Shown: positions 1-6,492, counted from the stretch's first letter. The stretch: DNA of 17,723 nucleotides from Anaerolineaceae bacterium UBA4890 (GCA_002399085.1 DHCY01000005.1:1-17723), one strand, 5' to 3'. Notes: a model not told the origin generated them from the sequence alone. Numbers and translations: made by a program.

Positions 1-17
1 CACCACTTCGTGGTCCC

Positions 18-35
18 CCTTCTCCAAGGAGAAGG
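18..35. repeat. Short palindrome of an interspersed-repeat type (copy 1)
   Basis: The arms CCTTCTCC and GGAGAAGG flank a two-base centre, and just before it (2-14) lies a second small inverted repeat, ACCAC/GTGGT with a three-base loop. A nearly identical palindrome recurs at 168-181. Units of this look are common between genes in this kind of genome, so I read it as an interspersed non-coding element. Nothing in 1-197 looks like a protein gene. Confidence 0.5.
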
Positions 36-211
36 CTTTAAACCAAAAAATGATACTGCTCGGAGTGCGCAGCCTCCCACTAGGCGGGACGTGGAACTGA
101 TAACCTAAACCAACCATTTAACCTCATCCACTACAAACGGTCCCCACCTGCCCTGGCTTGCCGTGTGTTCTCCAAGGAGAAGGCTTAAACGAAAAAATGA
201 TCCTGCTCGGA
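20..211. repeat. Direct repeat pair duplicating the 3' end of tRNA-Lys plus its flank
   Basis: The segment at 20-64 and the segment at 168-211 are near-identical (about 44 bases, two substitutions and one single-base indel). The second copy contains the last 14 bases of the tRNA-Lys gene; the first carries the same bases without a tRNA behind it. The stretch between them (65-167) holds no gene; the bases around 96-120 faintly resemble a further part of the tRNA 3' half. This is either a tRNA-end duplication or what remains of an integration site. Confidence 0.55.
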
Positions 212-270
212 CTCGAACCGAGAACCTAACGCTTAAGAGGCGCTTGCTCTGCCAATTGAGCTACAGGACC
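198..270 (-). tRNA. tRNA-Lys (anticodon CTT)
   Basis: Read on the minus strand this folds as a full cloverleaf of 73 bases. The acceptor GGTCCTG pairs with CAGGATC (one G-U), the D arm is GCTC/GAGC, the anticodon stem is AGCGC/GCGTT around the loop CTCTTAA, giving anticodon CTT, and the T arm is CTCGG/CCGAG with loop TTCGAGT. The discriminator base is A and CCA is not encoded. A run of six T follows the 3' end directly. It decodes AAG lysine codons. Confidence 0.96.
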
Positions 271-284
271 ATTTTGTGGCTGAT

Positions 285-293
285 ATTATAGCA
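285..293 (-). promoter_or_regulatory. Extended -10 promoter of tRNA-Lys
   Basis: On the minus strand TGC precedes a perfect TATAAT box (285-290), about 15 bases upstream of the tRNA 5' end, so the leader would be only a few bases. No good -35 box is present, because the upstream DNA is the T-tract of the preceding terminator; the extended TGn motif would compensate. This explains how tRNA-Lys is expressed after the tRNA-Asn transcript ends. Confidence 0.6.
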
Positions 294-303
294 CAGCCAG
301 TAG

Positions 304-332
304 AAAAAAAAGACCTCTGGTTTCCCAAAGGT
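304..332 (-). terminator. Rho-independent terminator after tRNA-Asn
   Basis: On the minus strand ACCTTTGG and CCAGAGGT form a stem closed by a GAAA tetraloop (one wobble pair), followed by one C and eight T. It begins 12 bases past the tRNA-Asn 3' end. Confidence 0.85.
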
Positions 333-344
333 TTTCTTCTTCAG

Positions 345-417
345 CTCCCCGGAGAGGACTCGAACCTCTAACCTAGCGGTTAACAGCCGCCCGCTCTGCC
401 GATTGAGCTACCAGGGA
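345..417 (-). tRNA. tRNA-Asn (anticodon GTT)
   Basis: A 73-base cloverleaf on the minus strand. The acceptor TCCCTGG pairs with CCGGGGA (one U-G), the D arm is GCTC/GAGC, the anticodon stem is GGCGG/CCGCT with loop CTGTTAA, giving anticodon GTT, and the T arm is AGAGG/CCTCT. The discriminator is G, as is usual for tRNA-Asn. CCA is not encoded. It decodes both asparagine codons. Confidence 0.96.
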
Positions 418-429
418 AGGCAAGTTGTT

Positions 430-458
430 ATTATAGGCAAAACCTGACCAAGTGTCAA
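430..458 (-). promoter_or_regulatory. Perfect consensus promoter of tRNA-Asn
   Basis: On the minus strand TTGACA (453-458) and TATAAT (430-435) are separated by exactly 17 bases, a complete match to the housekeeping sigma factor consensus. The expected start point lies about 6 bases before the tRNA. Such a strong promoter fits a stable-RNA gene. Confidence 0.9.
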
Positions 459-512
459 GACAAACGCGTTAGTTCAACTAAAGTGTGTGTGGGTTTGTAA
501 TAAATAAATAAT

Positions 513-538
513 CCGGAGTCATTGAAAAATGACTCCGG
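513..538 (-). terminator. Terminator of the heliorhodopsin cluster
   Basis: A 10-base perfect stem, CCGGAGTCAT/ATGACTCCGG, extends to 11 pairs with a four-base loop. It lies 28 bases past the heliorhodopsin stop codon, with T-rich sequence after it on the minus strand. On the plus strand it is followed by eight T at 545-552, so it could stop transcription from either side. Confidence 0.8.
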
Positions 539-565
539 GATCGGTTTTTTTTAGTCATCCAAATC

Positions 566-1354
566 CTACGGCTGCATAGCTCCAAAAAGAACCAGCCAAG
601 CCAGGATCGATTTGGCTACCAGGCTGAGGATTATGTATACCCTCTCGCCGTAAAGGTAGTCTTGCCATTTTCCTACCCGCTTGTACTGCAGAATCATGTT
701 GACCGGGAAGGTGTTGAAAGCCACAAAATAGGTGCCAACGATCGCCCAAACAAACCAGGGAACGCGATCAAAATTTGCGTTACCAAACATGTACAGCAGA
801 ATCGCAATCCAGGGCGCTAAACCAGCAATAGATCCCCAAACAAATGGACCCCAATTGACATTTTCTTTTTCAGCGCCAGAATTTAACTGCTCCATAACCA
901 GACCAAACAGGTTCATCGATGCGTTGACGATAAAGATCAGTATGAGCGAGGCGATATCATAAATACCGAATAAGGTGGCGATCAATACAATCATGATGGA
1001 AGAGCTTAGTGAATACTCAAACCAGCGGAATTTATTGATGCCTTTCTGCAAATCGGCGTTGTAGATGGCATTGGTCTTGTTTGGGATTGAAATGATGGCG
1101 TGGGCAACGGCAGAGATGAGCAGGAACATTGCCACTAAAATGCCAAAAGGCAGTTGGAACAGTTCTTTTGAAGCCAGTTCCAGCGATCGGGTTTGCTGGT
1201 TGAATGCCAGATAGTTTTGTGTGACCACAGGAGCAAACTCAGCGATTTTTTGGATAACGGTAGTAGCCAGGAACAACATAGCAATGCCCTGGACCAGGTG
1301 CAAAGCACCCATGACGAGATTGAAGCGACGTAAATTTTGTAACTTGATTTCCAT
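566..1354 (-). CDS. Heliorhodopsin (retinal-binding photoreceptor)
   Basis: This 262-residue protein has about seven hydrophobic helices and no signal peptide, as in the heliorhodopsin family. The family marks are visible: His19 in the first helix, His85 in VAHAIIS, the motif RWFEYSLSSS with Glu113 as the expected Schiff-base counterion, and SLVAKSILAW near the C-terminus with Lys248 as the retinal attachment lysine. Heliorhodopsins are distant from type 1 rhodopsins, sit inverted in the membrane and have slow photocycles; most do not pump ions, and their output is unsettled. The start is supported by AAGGA 5 bases upstream. It is the last gene of a minus-strand series after the Fur-family regulator, photolyase and thioredoxin-like genes, and ends at a strong hairpin. 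No carotenoid or retinal synthesis gene is in the window. Identification rests on motif recall, but the combination is very specific. Confidence 0.9.
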   Translation of the reverse strand: MEIKLQNLRRFNLVMGALHLVQGIAMLFLATTVIQKIAEFAPVVTQNYLAFNQQTRSLELASKELFQLPFGILVAMFLLISAVAHAIISIPNKTNAIYNADLQKGINKFRWFEYSLSSSIMIVLIATLFGIYDIASLILIFIVNASMNLFGLVMEQLNSGAEKENVNWGPFVWGSIAGLAPWIAILLYMFGNANFDRVPWFVWAIVGTYFVAFNTFPVNMILQYKRVGKWQDYLYGERVYIILSLVAKSILAWLVLFGAMQP

Positions 1355-1549
1355 ATTATCCTTTATAGTAGATTGAAAAATATTGAATTAACTTATATAT
1401 TTTATTGAGTTATTGAACATTTGAAAGGGTTTGTATAAGGGTAATTCGACGTGTGTATCAGCGTCATCTACATCTCTGAAAACGATCATTGAACAAACCA
1501 GCCGAAAGCACTCTGCCCGGATGAAAGGCAAAAAATTTGGAGTATAGAT
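1355..1549 (-). promoter_or_regulatory. AT-rich leader upstream of heliorhodopsin
   Basis: This 195-base gap has no open gene and no clear terminator. Close to heliorhodopsin it becomes AT-rich, and on the plus strand ATTGA occurs at 1372, 1382, 1404, 1412 and 1488. A short inverted repeat, TAACT (1389-1393) and AGTTA (1408-1412), lies in the same stretch. The gap is longer than others in the series, so heliorhodopsin may have its own promoter here; I cannot assign -35 and -10 boxes with confidence. Confidence 0.35.
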
Positions 1550-2020
1550 TTATCGGGTAGAGGGGTTGGTTGCCAATTGCAAAACTTCCACTAACTCAGT
1601 CTGCTTGTCCTGGTTGTGTGAACCCCGAGCGCGCCAGAGCTCCTCACCTTGACGGTCGAATAGCAGAATGAAAATGTGTTCCTCATCATCCATCGAAAGA
1701 GCCGCCCTGAATTCATCCTTGTCCAGGTAGAGCGTGATGGTGCGCTCACGGGCTTTTGGGTTGGGTATACCCGCCCGCATTCCCTCATTGATAAAAAAGC
1801 GGGACAGTGTGTTTAGGGATCGGATGGTCGGCAGCTCATAATAAAATAGCCCCGGGAATTGCACTTCAAGTCCTTCTGCCAGCGGAATCCAGGAATTTAC
1901 TTCGTCCTGTTGCCATTGTTGAAAGGCAATGAAAAGAAGATTGTAGTCACCCTCAAAATCTTTTGGGAGAGTCAGTTTTTCTCTGCGTAAATTTGAACCG
2001 TTGACGATTGGAAAGCTCAT
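1550..2020 (-). CDS. Cysteine-free thioredoxin-fold-like protein, function unknown
   Basis: A 156-residue soluble protein with no signal peptide. The N-terminal half (KLTLPKDFEGDYNLLFIAFQ, then WIPLAEGL) resembles the opening of thioredoxin/peroxiredoxin-like domains, where a strand after 'gdynLLfiaF' is followed by the active-site helix. The C-terminal half (ITLYLDKDEF, HIFILLFDRQGEELWRARG) looks like the two closing strands of that fold and recalls ATP10-like proteins. There is no cysteine at all, so the usual CxxC or peroxidatic chemistry is impossible; a chaperone, assembly or binding role is more likely. It starts 42 bases after the photolyase with a good AGGTGG ribosome site and is probably co-transcribed with it. 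The fold assignment is inference from pattern only. Confidence 0.75.
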   Translation of the reverse strand: MSFPIVNGSNLRREKLTLPKDFEGDYNLLFIAFQQWQQDEVNSWIPLAEGLEVQFPGLFYYELPTIRSLNTLSRFFINEGMRAGIPNPKARERTITLYLDKDEFRAALSMDDEEHIFILLFDRQGEELWRARGSHNQDKQTELVEVLQLATNPSTR

Positions 2021-2062
2021 ATGACCACCTCTTGGAATTGATGCAGGAATTATAGTACTTTC

Positions 2063-3463
2063 TTACCAGGCTAGACCGCGAAAAGCCAACAAAACCCGCT
2101 TGCGCGCCACGGCGTGGTCAACAATTGGTGAAGGGTAGCGCTGACCAACTACGCAGCCCACCTGCTTTTGAACCTCAAGCGGCATCTCCCAAGGAGCATG
2201 GATGAATTTTGTGGGTACTTTTGCCAACTCAGGCACCCATAGACGCACGTAATTTCCCTCTGGGTCAAACTTTCGTCCTTGCAAGATTGGATTAAAAACA
2301 CGGAAATAGGGTGCCGCATCGGTGCCAGTGCCAGCCGTCCATTGCCAGCCGCCGTTGTTGCTTGCCGGGTCGCCATCCAGCAGTTGCTGCATGAAAAACT
2401 GTTCACCTTCACGCCAATCGATTAACAAGTCTTTGGTCAGGAAGGAGGCTGTGATCATGCGCGCCCGGTTGTGCATCCAGCCAGTGGCGTTCAGCTGGCG
2501 CATGGCGGCATCCACCACCGGGTAGCCGGTTTGACCAGCCTTCCAGGCTGCCAACTCAGCTGAATCATTACGCCAGGGAATGTCGCGCAAATCTGCCTTG
2601 AATGCCGTGCCGCGCACGGACGGAAAGTAATAAAGAATGGTGGCATAGAACTCTCGCCAGATCAGTTCGTTCAGCCATGTTTCAGCACCCTCGCGATCCT
2701 TCGGCGTCTCAGCCGCTTCGGATGCCTCGCGAGAAGCCCAGACTGCCTGCCTGGCTGAGAGCATGCCCAGCCGCAAATAGGGCGAAAGTTGCGAAGTGCC
2801 ATCCAGGTCCATACGATTGCGAGTTCCTGCATAGTCGAAGATACTGCTATTCGCGAAATTCGAGAGTCTTTTCTGGGCTTCCTGCTCACCTGCCTTGAAG
2901 GGACTGGCTGTTGGATGTTGCGGCTGTGTTGGAATCTCAAGGCTTTTCAATTCAGGAATTGCCGGCATGTGTTCAGGAGCTGGCAAGGGCAAACCCAGGG
3001 CCGGCAGGCTGCGCCACATACGGCTGAAGGGGGTAAAAACTGTGTAAGGCTCGCCTTTGGCTTTGGTCAACATCTGTGGTGGAAACGTGGTGACGCCAGG
3101 CACAAGTTGCAAAGGCAATGTCAGTGCAATTTTTCCATCCCGCTGACGGGCATAGGGCGAATAATCTTCTTCAGCAAAAATGTCTTCTGCCTGGGTTTCC
3201 TGGCAAAGAAAGGTCAGAACTTCCAGGGGATCGCCTTGCCGTACAATGAGCCTGCTGCCGCGTTCCCTCAAGCTGGCATCCAGGGTACGCAAACCGTCCA
3301 ATAGGAATGCCAGGCGGGCTGGACCAACAAAATCTGAAGACCAAAGCTTGGGATCCAGGATAAATACGGGAATGACCGTGCTTGCCTGGCGAAGAGCCTC
3401 TGCCAGCGCCTGGTTGTCAGTCAGTCGTAAATCCCGCCGTATCCACCAAATGCCTGTTTTCAT
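2063..3463 (-). CDS. phrB: Class I CPD photolyase (deoxyribodipyrimidine photo-lyase)
   Basis: A 466-residue member of the cryptochrome/photolyase family that splits UV-made cyclobutane pyrimidine dimers with blue light. The N-terminal antenna domain opens with IWWIRRDLRLTDNQAL. The FAD domain shows TSQLSPYLRLGMLSARQ (about 223-239), WLNELIWREFY (263-273), MRQLNATGWMHNRARM (321-336) and DPASNNGGWQW (365-375). Trp373, Trp350 and Trp297 fall at the spacing of the E. coli photoreduction triad (382, 359, 306), and Asn369 matches the flavin N5-contacting asparagine (378), so it should be active. The antenna EEDYSPYARQRD segment is CPD-photolyase-like; the antenna pigment cannot be told. It lies 39 bases after the Fur-family gene; the ribosome site is GGAAGG, rather far from the ATG. 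(6-4) photolyase is less likely. Confidence 0.93.
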   Translation of the reverse strand: MKTGIWWIRRDLRLTDNQALAEALRQASTVIPVFILDPKLWSSDFVGPARLAFLLDGLRTLDASLRERGSRLIVRQGDPLEVLTFLCQETQAEDIFAEEDYSPYARQRDGKIALTLPLQLVPGVTTFPPQMLTKAKGEPYTVFTPFSRMWRSLPALGLPLPAPEHMPAIPELKSLEIPTQPQHPTASPFKAGEQEAQKRLSNFANSSIFDYAGTRNRMDLDGTSQLSPYLRLGMLSARQAVWASREASEAAETPKDREGAETWLNELIWREFYATILYYFPSVRGTAFKADLRDIPWRNDSAELAAWKAGQTGYPVVDAAMRQLNATGWMHNRARMITASFLTKDLLIDWREGEQFFMQQLLDGDPASNNGGWQWTAGTGTDAAPYFRVFNPILQGRKFDPEGNYVRLWVPELAKVPTKFIHAPWEMPLEVQKQVGCVVGQRYPSPIVDHAVARKRVLLAFRGLAW

Positions 3464-3502
3464 CTTAGCAGCCTTCCCATTTCCAGTGCTACTACCGGAA
3501 GG

Positions 3503-3907
3503 TCACATTTCCTCTGTATTGGTATTAGTGCCTACCTGGCAATTTTCACAGATACCAAAAAGAATCAAATGATTGGTAACGATTTGAAAGTGATTTTTTA
3601 GCTGAAGGTCACCAAAGAAATCCTCTACCTCTTCGTGCCCTATCGTCATGATCTGTCTGCACTTTTGACAAACCAAGTGATGATGCAGTCCGTCTGTAAG
3701 TAATTCATAAACCACTGCTTTTGTGCCCATATCGGAGACAGAAACCTTACCACTATCAACCAACCGTGTCAGAGCTCGGTATACGGTTGATTGATTTACC
3801 GCTGGCAGGCGTTTACGGATTATTTCGAACACCTGCTGAGAGGTCAGGTGGGCATGTTCTTTGGATAATGTCTCAATGATTATTTGCTCAACAGAAGAAG
3901 CGCGCAT
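3503..3907 (-). CDS. Fur-family metalloregulator
   Basis: A 134-residue Fur/Zur/Nur/PerR-type repressor. Residues 1-70 form a winged helix with the recognition segment NQSTVYRALTRL (38-49). The dimer domain has LHHHLVCQKC (Cys80, Cys83) and LFGICENC (Cys120, Cys123), the four-cysteine structural zinc site, and His75-77, His91 and His113 as likely sensory-site ligands. Subfamily cannot be read from this alone. It is divergent from cobalt/nickel uptake genes, which favours a Co/Ni sensor of Nur type. However, the genes downstream in its own direction are photolyase and heliorhodopsin, which would suit a peroxide (PerR-like) or iron sensor. It probably also controls its own transcription through the shared intergenic region. 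Confidence 0.9.
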   Translation of the reverse strand: MRASSVEQIIIETLSKEHAHLTSQQVFEIIRKRLPAVNQSTVYRALTRLVDSGKVSVSDMGTKAVVYELLTDGLHHHLVCQKCRQIMTIGHEEVEDFFGDLQLKNHFQIVTNHLILFGICENCQVGTNTNTEEM

Positions 3908-3940
3908 TTTTCCAGTCCATAGTTTGATTAAATGAAAGTA

Positions 3941-3969
3941 ATTGCATTTGCAACTATTTGCATTATAAT
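3941..3969 (+). promoter_or_regulatory. cbiM promoter overlapped by a TTGCA operator cluster
   Basis: TATAAT (3964-3969) with TTGCAT (3942-3947) at 16 bases makes a plausible promoter for cbiM. The same DNA carries three half-sites: TTGCA (3942-3946), TGCAA (3949-3953) and TTGCA (3958-3962), giving two overlapping inverted repeats. Placement across -35 to -10 fits repression by the adjacent Fur-family protein. On the minus strand TTGCAA followed after 17 bases by TAATCA could be the divergent promoter of the regulator. Confidence 0.6.
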
Positions 3970-4019
3970 GTTGTGGATCTATTATTTCAACTTTATTCTA
4001 CCAGTACCAGGAGGCTTAC

Positions 4020-4988
4020 ATGTTGTTTTCACCGATTCACCCCATGCATACTCCCGACGGATTTCTCTCTGTTCTTGTTTCGGTCATTTTTTGGATTATT
4101 TCATTGCCGGTAATTGGCATTGCGCTTCGAAAGACGAAACAAACCTTAGGTGAGCGTCAGGTCCCATTGATGGGTGTGCTCGCTGCTGCTATCTTTGCCG
4201 GGCAGATGCTCAACTTTAGTGTCACAGGTGGCACTTCAGGGCATTTATTAGGTGCGGCCATAGCAGTCATATTATTAGGTCCTTGGACTTCTGTTCTGAT
4301 AATGACTTCGGTTGTTTCAGTTCAGGCATTGCTCTTCCAGGATGGGGGAATTCTGGCTTTGGGAGCCAATGTCTTTAACATGGCAATTATCGGTCCCTTT
4401 GTGGCTTACGCGGTCTATACATTGTTGAGTAACCTTTTAAAGAAGCAATCATGGGGGTTGTTTGTTGCTGGTTTTGCAGCTGCTTGGTCTTCTGTTGTCG
4501 TAGCATCCCTGTCCTGTGCATTACAACTTGCCTTGTCAGGCACATCTCCAGCGAATATTGCTGTTCCAGCAATGGCATCCATCCATGCGCTTATCGGCAT
4601 TGGTGAAGGCTTGATCACAGCCGGAGCGATGGCATTCCTCTTCGCAGTCCGCAAGGATTTGCTTAAGCCTGGCGAAACCAAAGCAGTCAGCAACAAAGGT
4701 GTTATCGTCGGCGGTGCTCTGATTGCGCTTGTGTTGGTCGTAATTTCACCACTGGCGTCCAGCCATCCGGATGGATTGGAATGGGTTGCCGAACAGCAAG
4801 GTTTTATTGAGACTGCAAAAGCTGCTTTTTACAACATTATTCCCGATTACAGCATGCCTGGTATTTCCAACCCCGCACTGGCGACGATTGCTGCTGGCAT
4901 TATCGGTATTGTGATTGTATTCGGGGTCGCCTACGGTATCGCTCGTGCCGAAAAACGGACGACTTTTCAGGAGAGCAGTCAGAGGTAA
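4020..4988 (+). CDS. cbiM: Cobalt/nickel ECF transporter substrate-specific subunit CbiM with PDGLE domain
   Basis: A 322-residue membrane protein that captures Co2+ or Ni2+ for energy-coupled import. Near the N-terminus it has MHTPDGFL, the CbiM/NikM signature, and GGTSGHLLGAA with His75. After several helices the C-terminal part holds SSHPDGLEWVAE (about 247-258) and a last helix, a PDGLE domain that replaces the separate CbiN/NikN subunit. The ATG at 4020 has an ideal AGGAGG site. Yet the conserved Met-His begins at residue 9 (ATG at 4044). Counted from there the histidines become His2 and His67, the positions known as metal ligands in NikM. Either eight residues are removed, or translation starts at 4044 without a good ribosome site. 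It is the first gene of cbiM-cbiQ-cbiO. Confidence 0.93.
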   Translation: MLFSPIHPMHTPDGFLSVLVSVIFWIISLPVIGIALRKTKQTLGERQVPLMGVLAAAIFAGQMLNFSVTGGTSGHLLGAAIAVILLGPWTSVLIMTSVVSVQALLFQDGGILALGANVFNMAIIGPFVAYAVYTLLSNLLKKQSWGLFVAGFAAAWSSVVVASLSCALQLALSGTSPANIAVPAMASIHALIGIGEGLITAGAMAFLFAVRKDLLKPGETKAVSNKGVIVGGALIALVLVVISPLASSHPDGLEWVAEQQGFIETAKAAFYNIIPDYSMPGISNPALATIAAGIIGIVIVFGVAYGIARAEKRTTFQESSQR

Positions 4989-4992
4989 GCGG

Positions 4993-5784
4993 TTGCAAGA
5001 AGTTTACGCCCACAACCGAAGCATAATCCACCAGATGGACGCAAGAGTAAAGGTGATTTTTACTCTTGCGTTTGTAATATTCCTGGGTCTGACCCCCTTC
5101 GGGGCTTGGCACGCTTATATCCTGTTTCTGACCTTAATCCTCTCGATCGGGCTTCTTTCTCGCTTGGGCTTAGGATTCATCCTCAAAAGAGCACTGATAG
5201 CACTGCCATTTGTTTTAGCAGCTTTCCCGCTCGTCTTCATCGGTCCCTCTCCCCATATCACGCTGAATGTTTTTCAAGGAATTCAGGTGTTCTACAGTCC
5301 AGAAGGTGTAGTGCGGTTTATCAGTATTGCGCTAAAGTCTTGGATTTCTGTTTTCGCGTCAATTTTGTTGGCAGCAACGACCCGCTTTCCTGATTTATTG
5401 ATCTCATTTCAACAAATGCGGGTTCCAAAATTGTTTATTGCGGTAATTGGATTAATGTGGCGTTATCTGTTTGTGATTAGCGAAGAGGTCTCCCGCATGT
5501 TGCGAGCTCGAACTAGCCGCAGCGCTACCTTGCCTGACTCTCCTCATGTCGGCGGAACGGTATTCTGGCGAGCCAGAGTAACCGGTGGAATGGCTGGGAG
5601 CCTGTTCTTGCGTTCTCTCGAGCGCAGCGATCGTGTATACGCCGCGATGTTATCCAGAGGATACACTGGAGAGCTGCCTGCGTCTGATTTTCAACCTCTT
5701 TCGAAAAGCGAGCGGCGTATCCTTGGTATTGGTTTATTTTTGGTGATTTTTCTATGGGCACTGGGACTAATGACGGGAGGTTGA
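4993..5784 (+). CDS. cbiQ: Cobalt/nickel ECF transporter transmembrane subunit CbiQ
   Basis: The coupling membrane protein (EcfT type) that links CbiM to the ATPase. It opens with the usual VYAHNRSIIHQMDARVKVIF, has several hydrophobic helices, and toward the C-terminus carries the charged cytoplasmic segment with LRARTSRSAT and LERSDRVYAAMLSRGY, corresponding to the A-R-G/S coupling helices that contact CbiO. I chose TTG at 4993 because AGAGG lies 7 bases before it and the protein (263 residues) then begins where the family does. An ATG at 4915 in the same frame would overlap cbiM by 74 bases and add an unrelated 26-residue head. The stop is 3 bases before the cbiO start. Confidence 0.9.
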   Translation: MQEVYAHNRSIIHQMDARVKVIFTLAFVIFLGLTPFGAWHAYILFLTLILSIGLLSRLGLGFILKRALIALPFVLAAFPLVFIGPSPHITLNVFQGIQVFYSPEGVVRFISIALKSWISVFASILLAATTRFPDLLISFQQMRVPKLFIAVIGLMWRYLFVISEEVSRMLRARTSRSATLPDSPHVGGTVFWRARVTGGMAGSLFLRSLERSDRVYAAMLSRGYTGELPASDFQPLSKSERRILGIGLFLVIFLWALGLMTGG

Positions 5785-5787
5785 GAA

Positions 5788-6492
5788 TTGGATAACATCA
5801 TCGAAATCGACAATCTCTCATTTCACTATCCCGATGGGAAAATGGCTTTGAAGGGAATCTCGCTAAAAGTCAGGCATGGCGAAAAAATTGCGCTGGTAGG
5901 TGCCAATGGTGCTGGTAAATCAACGCTGCTCTTGCACCTGAACGGTATTCTTGAAGGCATGGGGCAGATTTTTATCAATGGTATGGAATTGAAAAAAGAT
6001 AATCTGGGTCAGATCCGTGGGTTAGTGGGAATCGTTTTTCAAAACCCGGATGACCAGCTTTTCTCACCGACAGTATTTGAAGATGTTGCTTACGGTCCAA
6101 TTTACCAGGGATATGACAAAAAAACTGTTGAGGGAAAAGTTGATCAGGCTCTGGCTGCTGTACACATGACTGATTTTGTGAATCGAATTCCTTATCATCT
6201 GAGTGGAGGCGAGAAAAAACGCATCGCGATAGCAACAGTACTATCCATGCAGCCACAAATTCTCGTCTTTGACGAACCAACGAGTGGATTAGACCCGCGA
6301 GCCCGTCGCGAGTTGATTGAGCTTTTACTGGAACTACCACAAACGATGCTGATCGCCACTCATGATCTCCGCTTGGCGGAAGTTCTAACTTCTAGAACAG
6401 TCATACTTGATCAAGGAAGTATCGTGGCAGACGGTCCATCAACCACGCTACTCAACGATCGTGAACTGTTGAAAACATATGGATTATGGTAA
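5788..6492 (+). CDS. cbiO: Cobalt/nickel ECF transporter ATP-binding protein CbiO
   Basis: A 234-residue ABC ATPase that powers the CbiMQ importer. Walker A is GANGAGKST (38-46), the Q-loop is FQNPDDQLFSPTVFEDVAYGP (Gln85; its shape is typical of ECF ATPases), the signature is LSGGEKKR (138-145), Walker B is ILVFDEP (158-164) and the D-loop follows with SGLDP. The switch histidine is in IATHDLRLAEVL. Translation begins at a TTG, 3 bases after the cbiQ stop, with GGGAGG seven bases upstream. With cbiM and cbiQ it makes a complete three-gene system. A hairpin at 6608-6639 follows. Confidence 0.94.
   Translation: MDNIIEIDNLSFHYPDGKMALKGISLKVRHGEKIALVGANGAGKSTLLLHLNGILEGMGQIFINGMELKKDNLGQIRGLVGIVFQNPDDQLFSPTVFEDVAYGPIYQGYDKKTVEGKVDQALAAVHMTDFVNRIPYHLSGGEKKRIAIATVLSMQPQILVFDEPTSGLDPRARRELIELLLELPQTMLIATHDLRLAEVLTSRTVILDQGSIVADGPSTTLLNDRELLKTYGLW

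Noticed and set aside
2789..3304. Plus-strand open frame opposite the photolyase
   Set aside because: The photolyase frame carries complete family motifs; this frame has no ribosome site and no family features.
3908..4019. Cobalamin or NiCo riboswitch before cbiM
   Set aside because: Only about 45 bases lie between the likely transcription start and the ATG, too short for either, and no conserved core is visible.
3932..4153. Small plus-strand open frame starting in the fur-cbiM gap
   Set aside because: It runs across the promoter and into cbiM in another frame, has no ribosome site and no recognisable content.
4915..4992. Upstream ATG start for cbiQ
   Set aside because: It would overlap cbiM by 74 bases; the family N-terminus and a ribosome site fit TTG 4993.
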